The notes under the pieces are model-generated. The model ran no database searches, was not told the DNA's origin, and saw nothing but the letters and a program-made list of their open reading frames with translations. 64,000 nt of DNA, from positions 186,001-250,000 of the forward strand of contig NZ_MPIN01000006.1 of assembly GCF_001887355.1 (NCBI RefSeq). Direction: 5' to 3'. This document shows, in pieces, positions 1 to 8,724 of the stretch. Position numbers and translations under genes: made by a program. Position 1 is the first letter of the stretch. Every line of letters begins with the position of its first letter. This stretch comes from Cystobacter ferrugineus. GTDB lineage: Bacteria > Myxococcota > Myxococcia > Myxococcales > Myxococcaceae.

Positions 1-2
1 AG

Positions 3-1049
3 CAGCAGGAGGAGCGCCGTCAGCACGAGGCGGAGCACGCGCGCCGCGCCCAGGAGGAGCTGTCCCGTCAGCTCGCCGGCCTCAACTCGGAACTGGAGGC
101 CCTGCGCAAGCAGCTCGCCGCCCGTGACGAGCAGCTACGCGCCGCGGCCGCCGCCCAGTCCAAGCTCCAGTCCGAGCGCGAGGGCCTCGCGGCCAACCTC
201 TCCGCGGCTCACGCCCAGGCCCAGGCCATCCAGCAGACCCAGGCCCAGGAGCGCGCCGAGGCCAGGCGCGCCCAGGAGGAGCTGAACGCGAAGCTGTCTC
301 GCGCCGAGGCCCGCGCGGTCCAGCTCGGCCAGGAAGCCCAGGCCCGCGCCGCCGAGGCCGAGGAGCGGATCAAGGAGGCCCAGGCCCAGCTCGCCGCTCG
401 CGCCAAGAAGGTCCAGGAGATGGAGCTCGCGGTGGAGAACGCCACGGGTGCCAAGGCGCGCGCGGAGAAGGAACTCAACGCCAGGCTGGCCGCCGCCGAG
501 ACCAAGGCCACCGACGCCGCGACCAAGCTCGCCACCGCCCTCAAGGAGCGCAAGGAGCTGGAGGCCAGGCAGCAGAAGGAGCTCGAGGATCTCGCCACCC
601 GTCAGAAGGCGGAGCTGGAGCGCCGCGAGGCCCTCAAGGCCCAGGAGATCGCGCGCCTGCAGCAGTCCGTGCAGGAGAAGAGCAAGGCCCTCAAGGTCGC
701 CGAGCTGGAGCTGGCCCGCTTCAAGACGAAGGGCGCCGCCGCCCCCAACACGGTGAAGCCGGCCGCCACCAGGCCCCCGGTGGAGGACGATGATTCCCTG
801 CTGGCCACCCAGCAGGCCGTTCCCACCATCGCCCCCGCGGCGCCCCGGGCCGCTCCCGCTGCTCGTCCCGGCGCCAAGCCCGCCTCGGGTGCCACCGCGA
901 AACGTCCCGCTCCGGCTCCAGCTCCGGCTGCCTCGCTCGCCGAGGACGAGGCCGCTCCCGATCGCACCATGATCATGCCGGTGCCCGGCGCCGCTCCCGC
1001 CGAGGACGAGGCCGACTGGACGTCGCTCGTGGACGAGCTGGACAAGTAA
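3..1049 (+). CDS. Long coiled-coil protein, C-terminal part (5' truncated by the window)
   Basis: The frame is open from the first bases of the window, so the start lies upstream. About 235 residues of uninterrupted Glu/Gln/Ala/Arg/Lys heptads form a long coiled coil. They are followed by an Ala/Pro-rich linker and an acidic tail ending DWTSLVDELDK. No catalytic domain is visible. In myxobacteria this layout (coiled coil, Ala/Pro linker, acidic tail) is seen in polarity and motility proteins such as FrzS and AglZ, whose N-terminal receiver-like domain would be outside this window. Myosin-like scaffold proteins are an alternative. The coiled coil is certain. The FrzS/AglZ idea is inference from architecture. 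A perfect GC-rich stem-loop follows the stop codon. Confidence 0.85.
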   Translation, partial: QQEERRQHEAEHARRAQEELSRQLAGLNSELEALRKQLAARDEQLRAAAAAQSKLQSEREGLAANLSAAHAQAQAIQQTQAQERAEARRAQEELNAKLSRAEARAVQLGQEAQARAAEAEERIKEAQAQLAARAKKVQEMELAVENATGAKARAEKELNARLAAAETKATDAATKLATALKERKELEARQQKELEDLATRQKAELERREALKAQEIARLQQSVQEKSKALKVAELELARFKTKGAAAPNTVKPAATRPPVEDDDSLLATQQAVPTIAPAAPRAAPAARPGAKPASGATAKRPAPAPAPAASLAEDEAAPDRTMIMPVPGAAPAEDEADWTSLVDELDK

Positions 1050-1062
1050 CTCCGGCTGTTGG

Positions 1063-1090
1063 GAGCGCGGGGCCTCCGGGTCCCGCGCTC
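1063..1090. terminator. Bidirectional terminator-like hairpin between convergent genes
   Basis: A perfect 9-bp stem, GAGCGCGGG (1063-1071) with CCCGCGCTC (1082-1090), encloses a 10-nt loop. It lies 14 nt after the coiled-coil gene and 17 nt beyond the end of the small minus-strand gene, so it could serve both. There is no T-run on either side, so Rho-independent activity is uncertain. Confidence 0.55.
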
Positions 1091-1106
1091 ACGGCGCGGC
1101 GCTCGC

Positions 1107-1325
1107 CTACAGCGTGGCGCGCGCCTGCTGCACCAGCTCCTTGAGGTGCACCGTGGCCAGCACGTCCCGGAACGACACCGGCACGCCGCTCGTCAGCGAC
1201 TCCTGCTGCGCCTGCCGCCAGTGCTCCCACATCGTCCGGGTCGCGAGGTAGGACACGAGCAGCAGGAAGGCGCCTGGAACCACGGTCACCACCGCCACCA
1301 GCATCATCCGCCACACCCAGGACAT
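1107..1325 (-). CDS. Small single-pass membrane protein, 72 aa
   Basis: Starting at the ATG at 1325 (GGAGG eight bases upstream), the product has one N-terminal membrane segment of about 22 hydrophobic residues (roughly 4-28) and a polar C-terminal half of about 45 residues. A GTG two codons further upstream is possible but sits too close to the Shine-Dalgarno sequence. No family is recognised. It stands alone, converges on the coiled-coil gene and is divergent from the MoxR gene. The ribosome-binding site, codon bias and membrane segment make it a believable gene of unknown function. Confidence 0.6.
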   Translation of the reverse strand: MSWVWRMMLVAVVTVVPGAFLLLVSYLATRTMWEHWRQAQQESLTSGVPVSFRDVLATVHLKELVQQARATL

Positions 1326-1515
1326 GATCACTGCCTCCGTCGCTCAACTTCCGACGGTTTCCAATGCACGTGACGTGCCCACTGTGTGAAAAAAGATTCC
1401 CAAGTCGTTCCGCCTGGTTGGCTCGGGGCCCGTGTGTCGCCTGGGCAGCGGCGAGGCAGGCACCCTGGCATTTTTGCCGCAGTCGCCTGAAAGTTCTTCG
1501 ACTAACTTGACGGGT

Positions 1516-2457
1516 GTGACCCTCCCCTTTCCTCCGACCGACACCCACACGCTGCGCGGCGTGGAAGACGCGGCGACGCGGCTCGAGCAGGTGGGCTACC
1601 TGGCCTCACCGGAGATCGCCACGGCGAGCTTCCTGGCGGACAGGCTGGCCAAACCCATCCTGGTGGAGGGCCCGGCGGGGGTGGGCAAGACGGAGCTGGC
1701 GCGGGCGCTCGCCCAGGCCCTGGGTCGCGAGTTCATCCGCCTGCAGTGCTACGAGGGGCTGGACGAGACCAAGGCGCTCTACGAGTGGGAGTACGCCAAG
1801 CAACTGCTCTACACCCAGTTGCTCAAGGACAAGATTGGCGAGCTGGTCCAGGGCGCGGGCACGCTGGGCGAGGCGGCCGAGCGGCTGGCGGCGAGCGACG
1901 CGGTGTTCTTCTCCGAGCGCTTCCTGCTGCCGCGGCCCGTGCTCCAGGCGCTGCGCTCGGAGCGGCCGGCGCTGCTGCTGGTGGACGAGATCGACAAGGC
2001 GGATCCGGAGTTCGAGGCCTTCCTGCTGGAGGTGCTGTCGGACAACGCGGTGACGATTCCCGAGCTGGGCACGCTCTCGGCGCGCCACGTGCCGCGGGTG
2101 GTGCTCACGTCGAACAACGCGCGGGAGCTGTCGGACGCGCTCAAGCGGCGCTGCCTGCACCTGCACATCGGCTTTCCGGACCGCGAGCGCGAGCTGCGCA
2201 TCATCCGCCAGCGCCTGCCCGAGGTGTCCCAGACGCTCGCCGCCCAGGTGGTGGAGGCGGTGGCGGCGCTGCGCGAGCTGGACCTGAAGAAGTCGCCCTC
2301 CATCAGCGAGACCCTCGACTGGGCGCGGGGCCTCGCCCTGCTCAACGCGGAGGCGCTGTCGGCGGAATGGGTGGCGGCGACGTTGAACCTGGTGCTCAAG
2401 CACGAGGCGGACCTCGAGAAGGCCCGGGAGCAGCTCGCGCGCATCGCCCAGGCCTGA
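1516..2457 (+). CDS. MoxR-family AAA+ ATPase
   Basis: Product of 313 aa from the GTG at 1516; an upstream start at 1432 would add a segment unlike the family. Walker A (EGPAGVGKTEL) is near residue 55, Walker B is LLLVDEIDKAD, and sensor 1 is LTSNNARELSDALKRRC. This arrangement is typical of MoxR ATPases, which remodel or activate partner proteins and usually sit next to a von Willebrand factor A protein (CoxD/CoxE, RavA/ViaA). No VWA partner is present here; a remnant with glnE-like sequence follows immediately. The ATPase is intact. Its client is unknown. Confidence 0.88.
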   Translation: MTLPFPPTDTHTLRGVEDAATRLEQVGYLASPEIATASFLADRLAKPILVEGPAGVGKTELARALAQALGREFIRLQCYEGLDETKALYEWEYAKQLLYTQLLKDKIGELVQGAGTLGEAAERLAASDAVFFSERFLLPRPVLQALRSERPALLLVDEIDKADPEFEAFLLEVLSDNAVTIPELGTLSARHVPRVVLTSNNARELSDALKRRCLHLHIGFPDRERELRIIRQRLPEVSQTLAAQVVEAVAALRELDLKKSPSISETLDWARGLALLNAEALSAEWVAATLNLVLKHEADLEKAREQLARIAQA

Positions 2458-2458
2458 G

Positions 2459-2947
2459 CGCCCCGGGGCCCTGCTCGCGGCCTTCGAGCGGATTCGCGAG
2501 GGTCTGGCGGTGCTGCCCGGGCCCACGCGCACGCGACTGCTGGACTGGCTGCCCGCGCTCCTGCTCGCGAGCGGCTTCGCGCCCCGGCTGTTGAGCACCC
2601 GCCCGGGACTGCTGCGCGTGCTCGCCCCCCGGGTGCGCGGCCCCCACACGCTCACGGCCCTGGATGCCCTCCAGGCCGAGGGATTGTTGACGGCCGGGGA
2701 TGCCGACGTGCCGCGTCAGGGCTATCTCTTCCTGCGGAGGGTGGAGAACCGGCTGCGGCTCGTGCACGCCAGTTCCCTGGCCCACATCCTCGCCACCTGC
2801 CACGCCTGCGCCGCGCGTGCGCGACGTCTACTCCCGGGTGCTTCGCGCCGGTACCCCACCAGATGCTTTGACTTGAAAATCCCTCCCGCGAAGAATGCCG
2901 CCGCGTCAGTTCCTCCCTCCGTCCCAAAGGATTCCCCCCCACGATGA
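2459..2947 (+). pseudogene. Remnant resembling glutamine synthetase adenylyltransferase (glnE-like)
   Basis: The frame is open from just after the MoxR stop to 2947. Around 2655-2770 it encodes TALDALQAEGLLTAGDADV followed by a block containing GYLFLRRVENRLRLVH. This resembles the GlnE region between nucleotidyltransferase domains, where an AYxFLRxxEHRLQ motif is typical. The upstream part (ERIREGLAVLPGPTRTRL) could be GlnE N-terminal sequence, but neither nucleotidyltransferase core is present in only about 160 codons. The simplest reading is a gene with large internal deletions. The last 25 codons lose the usual third-position bias. The frame ends in an ATGA overlap with ilvE, which may be chance. 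A short intact gene of unknown role is the alternative. Confidence 0.45.
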
Positions 2948-3891
2948 GTTCCACTTCCTCCAGTGTGCTGCGCTCCGACCAGATCTGGCTCGACGGCAAG
3001 ATGGTCAAATGGGACGAGGGCCAGGTGCACGTCATGACCCACGCCCTGCACTACGGGCTGGGGTGCTTCGAGGGCATCCGCGCCTACCGCACGCATGACG
3101 GCCGGCTGGCCATCTTCCGCCTGCAGGAGCACATCGATCGGCTGTTCGACTCGGCGCACATCTGCATGATGAAGATGCCCTTCACGCGCGAGCAGGTCGC
3201 CGAGGCGTGCGTGGAGCTGTTGCGCGCGCAGAAGGAGCAGTTCGCCAATGGCGCCTACCTGCGCCCCATCGTGTTCATGGGCGATGGCGCCATGGGCCTG
3301 GGCGCCATCAACCCCACGCGCGTGTCCATCACCGCCTGGGACTGGGGCGCGTACCTCGGCGACAAGGGCATCCGCGAGGGCATCCGAGCCAAGGTGAGCT
3401 CCTTCACCCGCATGCACGTCAACGTGAACATGGTGCGCGGGAAGATCACCGGCCAGTACGTCAACTCCATCCTCGCCAAGCGCGAGGCGGTGCTCGGCGG
3501 CTACGACGAGGCCATCCTCCTGGACATCAGCGGCTTCGTCGCCGAGGCCTCCGGCGAGAACCTCTTCCTCGTCAACAAGAAGGGCGCCATCAAGACGCCC
3601 CCCCTCTCCTCCCCCATCCTCGACGGCATCACCCGCGACTCGGTGCTGAAGATCCTGCGCGACTCGGGCCGCGAGGTGGAGGAGGTCACCGTCACCCGCG
3701 ACGCCCTCTACATCTGCAACGAGGTCTTCTTCACCGGCACCGCCGCGGAGATCACCCCCGTGCGCGAGGTGGACGACCGCACCGTGGGCACCGGCAAGCC
3801 CGGCCCCATCACCCAGTACGTCCAGGAGACGTACTTCCGCGCCGTCCGGGGGCTCGAGCCGCGCTACTCCGAGTGGCTCACCTACATTTGA
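2944..3891 (+). CDS. ilvE: Branched-chain amino acid aminotransferase
   Basis: Product of 315 aa, normal length for the family. IlvE catalyses the PLP-dependent last step of valine, leucine and isoleucine synthesis, using glutamate as amino donor. The N-terminal block (IWLDGKMVKWDEGQVHV then THALHYGLGCFEGIRAY) is the class IV aminotransferase signature, and the PLP lysine is in SILAKREAV (about K179). GEN and FFTGTAAEITPVREVDDR near the C-terminus match the cofactor phosphate-binding region. The ATG follows a weak AAAGGA. No other ilv gene is adjacent, so it is probably transcribed alone. A strong hairpin follows. Confidence 0.95.
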   Translation: MSSTSSSVLRSDQIWLDGKMVKWDEGQVHVMTHALHYGLGCFEGIRAYRTHDGRLAIFRLQEHIDRLFDSAHICMMKMPFTREQVAEACVELLRAQKEQFANGAYLRPIVFMGDGAMGLGAINPTRVSITAWDWGAYLGDKGIREGIRAKVSSFTRMHVNVNMVRGKITGQYVNSILAKREAVLGGYDEAILLDISGFVAEASGENLFLVNKKGAIKTPPLSSPILDGITRDSVLKILRDSGREVEEVTVTRDALYICNEVFFTGTAAEITPVREVDDRTVGTGKPGPITQYVQETYFRAVRGLEPRYSEWLTYI

Positions 3892-3906
3892 GTCGCCTGG
3901 CCACCA

Positions 3907-3933
3907 GGGGGTCACGTCGGGAGACGTGCCCCC
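3907..3933 (+). terminator. Hairpin after ilvE
   Basis: GGGGG (3907-3911), a bulged T and CACGTC pair with GACGTG and CCCCC (3923-3933) around a GGGA tetraloop, giving 11 base pairs. It lies 15 nt after the ilvE stop and 30 nt before the next start, so it probably separates the two transcripts. There is no T-run. Confidence 0.55.
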
Positions 3934-3963
3934 GGGGGGGCGGTTAGGCTAAAAGAGGAACCG

Positions 3964-5298
3964 ATGCGTCCCGAGTACGCCGCCCCACCCAATCCCTTCA
4001 ACCTCGAAAACCCCGCCATCCTCGACATCGCTCCGCCCGAGCCGAAGTCGCTGGAGGAGACGGGGTTGAAGATGGGTCTGCTGTCGGACATCGCCCTGCG
4101 CTACCTGTACTACCAGGGAACGGCCACGGGCATGGACATCGCCCAGGAGCTGCGCCTGCCCTGGCCCGACGTCATCGAGCGCGTGGTGGACTTCCTCACC
4201 ACCGAGAAGCTGGTGGACCTGCGGGGCGGCAAGGGCTTTGGCCGTGCCTCGGTGGACTTCGTGCTCAGCGAGCGGGGCCGGGAGTACGCGCGCGGCGCCA
4301 TCGAGCGCAGCACCTACGTGGGCCCCGCCCCCGTTCCCATCGAGCAGTACAACGCCCTCATCACCGCGCAGACCGAGGAGAGCCCCGTCATCAGCCGAGA
4401 GGATCTGGTGATGGGCCTGTCGCACCTCACCGTGTCCGCGGACCTGATGGACAAGCTGGGCCCCGCGGTGAACTCCGGCCGCTCGCTCTTCCTCTACGGC
4501 CCTCCGGGCAATGGCAAGACGAGCCTCGCGGAGGCCATCAGCCGCATGTTCGGCGGCGAGGTCTTCATCCCCCACTGCCTGGAGATCGACAATCAGATCA
4601 TCAAGGTCTTCGACGCCCTCAACCACACCCCCGTCCACCTCGAGTCCGAGCGCGACGCGGCCGGGCGGCGGCAGACCTTCGAGATGGATCACCGCTGGCA
4701 GTTGTGCCGGCGCCCGGCGGTGGTGGTGGGCGGCGAGCTGACGCTCGAGACGTTGGATCTCATCTACTCGCCCACCGCGCGCTTCTACGAGGCGCCCTTC
4801 CAGGTGAAGGCCAACGGCGGGATGCTCCTCATCGACGACTTCGGCCGCCAGAAGGTCCACCCCACGGACCTGCTCAACCGGTGGATCGTCCCCCTGGAGA
4901 AGCGGGTGGACTTCCTCACCCTGCACACGGGCAAGAAGTTCGAGATCCCCTTCGATCAGCTCCTCGTCTTCTCCACCAACCTGGACCCCAAGGAGCTGGT
5001 GGACGACGCCTTCCTGCGGCGCATCAAGTACAAGATCGAGGTCGGCAACCCCGACGAGGAGGTCTACCGGGAGATCTTCGCCCAGGTGTGCCAGGCCGCC
5101 GGCATTCCCTACGTGGACCAGGCGGTCACCTATCTGTTCGACCACTACTACCGGCCGCGCAACCTGCCGATGCGCGCCTGCCACCCGAGAGACCTGGTGC
5201 AGCTCATCCGGGATGCCGCCCGCTACCGGCAGATTCCCCCAGCCCTCTCCAAGGACTTGTTGGACCAGGCGTGTGAAGTCTTCCTCGTCAGCCTGTAG
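3964..5298 (+). CDS. AAA-family ATPase with N-terminal winged-helix-like region
   Basis: Product of 444 aa; start supported by AGAGGA five bases upstream. Residues about 25-125 (ETGLKMGLLSDIALRYLYYQ through a DLRGGKGFGR stretch) look like a winged-helix module. Residues 170-400 are the ATPase, with Walker A LYGPPGNGKTSLAEA, Walker B GGMLLIDDFGRQK, and a sensor 1-like segment VFSTNLDPKELVDDAFLRR. Proteins of this kind are often annotated as ATPases with chaperone activity linked to Flp pilus assembly, but no pilus genes are here and the role is unknown. The ATPase motifs are complete. Confidence 0.85.
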   Translation: MRPEYAAPPNPFNLENPAILDIAPPEPKSLEETGLKMGLLSDIALRYLYYQGTATGMDIAQELRLPWPDVIERVVDFLTTEKLVDLRGGKGFGRASVDFVLSERGREYARGAIERSTYVGPAPVPIEQYNALITAQTEESPVISREDLVMGLSHLTVSADLMDKLGPAVNSGRSLFLYGPPGNGKTSLAEAISRMFGGEVFIPHCLEIDNQIIKVFDALNHTPVHLESERDAAGRRQTFEMDHRWQLCRRPAVVVGGELTLETLDLIYSPTARFYEAPFQVKANGGMLLIDDFGRQKVHPTDLLNRWIVPLEKRVDFLTLHTGKKFEIPFDQLLVFSTNLDPKELVDDAFLRRIKYKIEVGNPDEEVYREIFAQVCQAAGIPYVDQAVTYLFDHYYRPRNLPMRACHPRDLVQLIRDAARYRQIPPALSKDLLDQACEVFLVSL

Positions 5299-5398
5299 GC
5301 CCGCGGTGTGTTGTCGTTGTCCTAACCCCCTGGAATTTCTACAATCCCGAGCCCGTTTCATCGCCCGGCCGAGCCCTGTCGGTCCCAGTCCGCCGGTA

Positions 5399-5404
5399 TA
5401 TAAT
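5399..5404 (+). promoter_or_regulatory. Consensus -10 element (TATAAT) for the Fic-like gene
   Basis: A perfect TATAAT lies 31 bp upstream of the GTG start at 5435, inside an A/T-rich island in otherwise GC-rich DNA. The -35 position (about 5376-5381, CTGTCG) is a poor match. AAGGAG at 5419-5424 provides the ribosome-binding site. Confidence 0.5.
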
Positions 5405-5434
5405 AGAGAGCCGGTGTGAAGGAGCGTCACGTCC

Positions 5435-6271
5435 GTGAAGGAACGCTACCAAGAGATTGACGAGAAGAACGAAGCGCTGCGCGACTACCTTGGCATCTAC
5501 AAGGAAAAGGGTCGCGAGTTCCTGGAGCGCTTCGAGATGTCGTGGATCTACCATGACGCGGCGCTCGAGGGGACGGTGTACACCCAGCAGGAACTGGTCT
5601 CGGCGCTCTTCCCCGAGCGCGCCACCATGGATCCCGCGATGATCCCGGTGGTGCTCGAGGTGCGCAACCACAAGGCCGCGTGCGACTACCTGCGCGAGGA
5701 GGCGTCCGCCACGGGCAAGAAGCAGGCGCAGATCACCCTCACCACCATCAAGCGCATCCACGATCTGCTCTGCGGCAACACGCCCGAGGCCCTGGCGACG
5801 CGCGCCACCATCGAGCGCCGGGATCGCACCGAGAAGGAGCTGGCCAAGGAGCGCGAGCGCAGCGGCTACCGCAAGGACATGCCCCTGCACCGCACGTACT
5901 TCCACGAGATCGCCCAGCCGGCGAAGATCCAGCCCGGGCTGGAGAAGCTCGTGGACTACACGGGCAGCGCCGAGTTCCGTGAGTTCCACCCCATCAAGCA
6001 GGCGGCGGTGGTGCAGCACCGCTTCATGCAGGTGTTCCCCTTCACGGAGAACAGCGGCAAGGTGGGGCGGATGCTCACCAACCTCGTGCTGCTGCGCCAC
6101 GGCTACATGCCGGCGATCATCCACTCCATCGATCGTCAGCGGTACTACGAGTCCCTGCGCGGCGCGGAAGGCCTGTTCCGCTCGCTGCTGATGGATGCCA
6201 TCGAGAACTCCCTCGACAACGGCATCAAGTATTTCAAGGACATGGCCCGGCGCTACAAGGCGATCAACTAG
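5435..6271 (+). CDS. Fic-fold protein with degenerate catalytic motif
   Basis: Product of 278 aa from GTG. Fic enzymes transfer AMP (or another nucleotide) to a target Ser/Thr/Tyr hydroxyl using the motif HPFxxGNGR. The surroundings are clearly Fic (VVQHRFMQVF before it, VGRMLTNLVLLRHGYMPAII after it). The motif itself reads FPFTENSGK at residues 201-209, so the catalytic His is Phe, Gly-Asn is Asn-Ser and Arg is Lys. The N-terminal HDAALEGTVYT resembles the Fic_N/inhibitory-helix region. The frame is intact, so this is a maintained pseudo-enzyme rather than a broken gene. It may bind a partner or nucleotide without transfer. It has its own promoter. Confidence 0.82.
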   Translation: MKERYQEIDEKNEALRDYLGIYKEKGREFLERFEMSWIYHDAALEGTVYTQQELVSALFPERATMDPAMIPVVLEVRNHKAACDYLREEASATGKKQAQITLTTIKRIHDLLCGNTPEALATRATIERRDRTEKELAKERERSGYRKDMPLHRTYFHEIAQPAKIQPGLEKLVDYTGSAEFREFHPIKQAAVVQHRFMQVFPFTENSGKVGRMLTNLVLLRHGYMPAIIHSIDRQRYYESLRGAEGLFRSLLMDAIENSLDNGIKYFKDMARRYKAIN

Positions 6272-6436
6272 GCGGCGACGCGGGATGGTGGACAGGGAAG
6301 CACTCGGGCCCCCTCCCTGGTGCTCCCCCGTGAAGGCGCGGCGCGCCGTCAACATTCTTGGAGGAGCGCGGTTCCTTTTCAATCCTCCTCGAATCGCCAC
6401 GCCCGAGCGAGCCAACAGCGAGTAAACACCGTCCTC

Positions 6437-7561
6437 ATGCCCGCGACCCCCACAGCCAATGGCCGGAAGATGTCCGGAGGTGGAGAAACCGAGCCTCCGC
6501 CACCGCGTCTGGCGACCCTCCCCGCTCGAGCGAAGCTGGAGCGGATGATTCAAGTGGCCCGAGGGCACAAGAAAGCCCTCGTGCTCACCCACGACAACCC
6601 GGATCCCGACTCGCTCGCTTCCGCGGTGGCCCTGGCCCAACTGCTGCGCGAACGGGCGGATGTGGCCGAGGCGCGCGTGGCCTACAGCGGACTCATCGGC
6701 CGCGCGGAGAACATCGCGCTGGTGAAGGTGCTGCGCCTGCCCGTCGTGCCCATCGCCCAGGTGGACCTGGACGAGTACGACCTGTTGGGGCTGGTGGACA
6801 CGCAGCCGCCCACGGGCAACCACGCGGTGCCGCCCCGGCTGCGCCACGAGGTGGACATCATCATCGACCACCACCCCCTGCGCGACGAGAGCCTGCAGGC
6901 GCCCTTCGCGGACGTGGGCGGGGACTACGGCTCCACCTCGACGATGCTGGTGGAGTACCTGCGCGCCGCGCGCCTGGAGCCCTCCACGGAGGTGGCCACC
7001 GCGCTCTTCTACGGCCTGAAGGCGGACACGCGCGACCTGGGGCGCGAGACGACCCAGACGGACATCGACACGTACCTGTGGTTGTTCCCCCGGGCGGACA
7101 AGCAGCTGCTCGGGCAGATCGAACACCCGGAGCTGCCCGCGCGCTACTTCCAGATGTACCACACGGCCTACGAGCGGGCGAAGGTGTACGGGGACACGGC
7201 GATCGTCACGGACCTCGAGGAGGTCTATTCGCCGGACATGGTGGCCGAGGTGGCCGAGCGCCTGATGTTCCTCGAGGGGATGAAGTGGTCGCTGGCGTAC
7301 GCCACGTTCCGCAACCAGCTCTTCCTGTCGCTGCGAGTGAAGGACCGGCGGATGAACGCGGGCCGGCTCATCCGGGAGATCTGCGGGGACTACGGCGGCT
7401 CGGCCGGAGGCCACGGCAGCATGGCGGGCGCGCGCATTCCGTTGTCGGGCCGCGCCAACCAGCGCAAGGCCATCAAGCGCGAGCTGGTGCGCCGCTTCCT
7501 CGAGTCCTTTGGGGTCGCGGACGAGCGGCCGGTGGCGCTCCTGTCGGCGCCCTCGCCGTGA
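6437..7561 (+). CDS. DHH-family phosphoesterase (Bifunctional oligoRNase/NrnA-like)
   Basis: Product of 374 aa from the ATG at 6437; internal ATGs at 6470 and 6545 are possible and the ribosome-binding site is weak. DHH motifs are present: VLTHDNPDPDSLAS (motif I), VDTQPPTGNH (motif II) and IIIDHHPL (motif III, the DHH). The C-terminal DHHA1 signature is GGHGSMAGARIPL. The family hydrolyses phosphodiesters with manganese: nanoRNA, pAp, cyclic dinucleotides or polyphosphate, depending on member. The substrate cannot be told from sequence. The stop overlaps the GTG of the cysteine desulfurase gene (GTGA), so the two are probably co-translated. Confidence 0.88.
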   Translation: MPATPTANGRKMSGGGETEPPPPRLATLPARAKLERMIQVARGHKKALVLTHDNPDPDSLASAVALAQLLRERADVAEARVAYSGLIGRAENIALVKVLRLPVVPIAQVDLDEYDLLGLVDTQPPTGNHAVPPRLRHEVDIIIDHHPLRDESLQAPFADVGGDYGSTSTMLVEYLRAARLEPSTEVATALFYGLKADTRDLGRETTQTDIDTYLWLFPRADKQLLGQIEHPELPARYFQMYHTAYERAKVYGDTAIVTDLEEVYSPDMVAEVAERLMFLEGMKWSLAYATFRNQLFLSLRVKDRRMNAGRLIREICGDYGGSAGGHGSMAGARIPLSGRANQRKAIKRELVRRFLESFGVADERPVALLSAPSP

Positions 7562-8706
7562 TCTACTGGGACTACAACGCGGCGGCGCCGGTACGGCCCG
7601 AGGTGGCCACGCTGCTCGCGCGGGCCTTCACCGAGGGGGGCTTCGGCAATGCCTCCAGCGTGCACCGGGTGGGCCGCGAGGCGAGGGGCCGGCTGGACGC
7701 GGCGCGCGCGCGGGTGGCCCGGGTGCTGGGCTGCGAGCCGAAGGAGGTGTGCTTCACCGGCTCGGGCTCGGAGGCGGACGCACTGGCGCTCAAGGGCGTG
7801 TGGCTCGGGAGGAAGGAGCCGCGGCGGCGGCGCGTGGTGAGCTCGGCCATCGAGCATCCCTCGGCGCTGGCGGCGCTCCACCACCTGGAGACCCTGGGCG
7901 CGGAGGTGGTGCGGCTGCCACCGGACCACACGGGCCAGGTGCCGAGGGAGGCGCTGCTCGAGGCGCTGACACCCGACACGCTGCTGTGCTCGCTGATGTG
8001 GGCGAACAACGAGACGGGCGTGGTGCAGCCGGTGGCGGACGTGTCGCGCGCGTGCCGTCAGCGCGGCATCCTGTTCCACACGGACGCGGTGCAGGCGGCG
8101 GGAAAGCTGCCCCTGCGCCTGGGCGAGGTGGACGCGGACCTGCTGTCGCTCTCGGCGCACAAGTTCGGAGGACCCGCGGGCGCGGGAGTGCTCGTGGTGC
8201 GCAAGGGGGTGGACGTCCAGGCGCTGACGCCCGGGCACCAGGAGGCCGGACGACGCGGGGGCACCCAGAACGTCCCCTACGCGGAGGCCTTCGCCCTGGC
8301 GCTGGAGCTGGCCCACCAGGAGCAGCCGGCCTTCGCGGAGCGGGTAGGCGCCCTGCGCGACACCTTCGAGCACGAGGTGCGCGCCCGGCTCGCGGACGTG
8401 ACGGTGAATGGCGAGGCGGCCCCGCGGGTGCCCAACACGAGCAGCCTCACCCTGGAGGGCGCGGATGGCGAGGCGCTGCTCATCGCCCTGGACCTGGACG
8501 GCATCTGCGCCTCGTCGGGAGCGGCCTGCGCCTCGGGGACGTTGACGCCCTCGCACGTGCTGCGGGCCATGGGGCTCACCCCGGCGCGCACCCACTCCAC
8601 CCTGCGCTTCTCCCTGGGCCCCACCACGACTCGGGAGGAAGTCGACCGCGTCGTGGAAGCGCTCGTCCGGCACGTGCCCCGGGCCCGTGAACTGAACACC
8701 CCCTAG
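7558..8706 (+). CDS. Cysteine desulfurase (NifS/IscS family)
   Basis: Product of 382 aa from the GTG overlapping the DHH stop. The enzyme uses PLP to take sulfur from cysteine as a persulfide for Fe-S clusters or thiolated tRNA. The start (IYWDYNAAAPVRPEV) matches the family N-terminus, the PLP lysine is in LLSLSAHKFGGPAGAG, the substrate-binding block is TGSGSEADALALKG, and the catalytic Cys is in CASSGAACASGTLTPSHVL. It belongs to the NifS-like branch rather than SufS. No iscU or sufBCD is nearby, so its role may be tRNA thiolation or general sulfur supply. Confidence 0.92.
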   Translation: MIYWDYNAAAPVRPEVATLLARAFTEGGFGNASSVHRVGREARGRLDAARARVARVLGCEPKEVCFTGSGSEADALALKGVWLGRKEPRRRRVVSSAIEHPSALAALHHLETLGAEVVRLPPDHTGQVPREALLEALTPDTLLCSLMWANNETGVVQPVADVSRACRQRGILFHTDAVQAAGKLPLRLGEVDADLLSLSAHKFGGPAGAGVLVVRKGVDVQALTPGHQEAGRRGGTQNVPYAEAFALALELAHQEQPAFAERVGALRDTFEHEVRARLADVTVNGEAAPRVPNTSSLTLEGADGEALLIALDLDGICASSGAACASGTLTPSHVLRAMGLTPARTHSTLRFSLGPTTTREEVDRVVEALVRHVPRARELNTP

Positions 8707-8724
8707 CCTCGCGCCCGGTGCCGC

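Noticed and set aside
4110..8706. Long forward frame covering DHH and cysteine desulfurase as one protein (6358-8706)
   Set aside because: The DHH motifs are in a different frame and end in a stop at 7559-7561. The GTG at 7558 gives a normal-length NifS.
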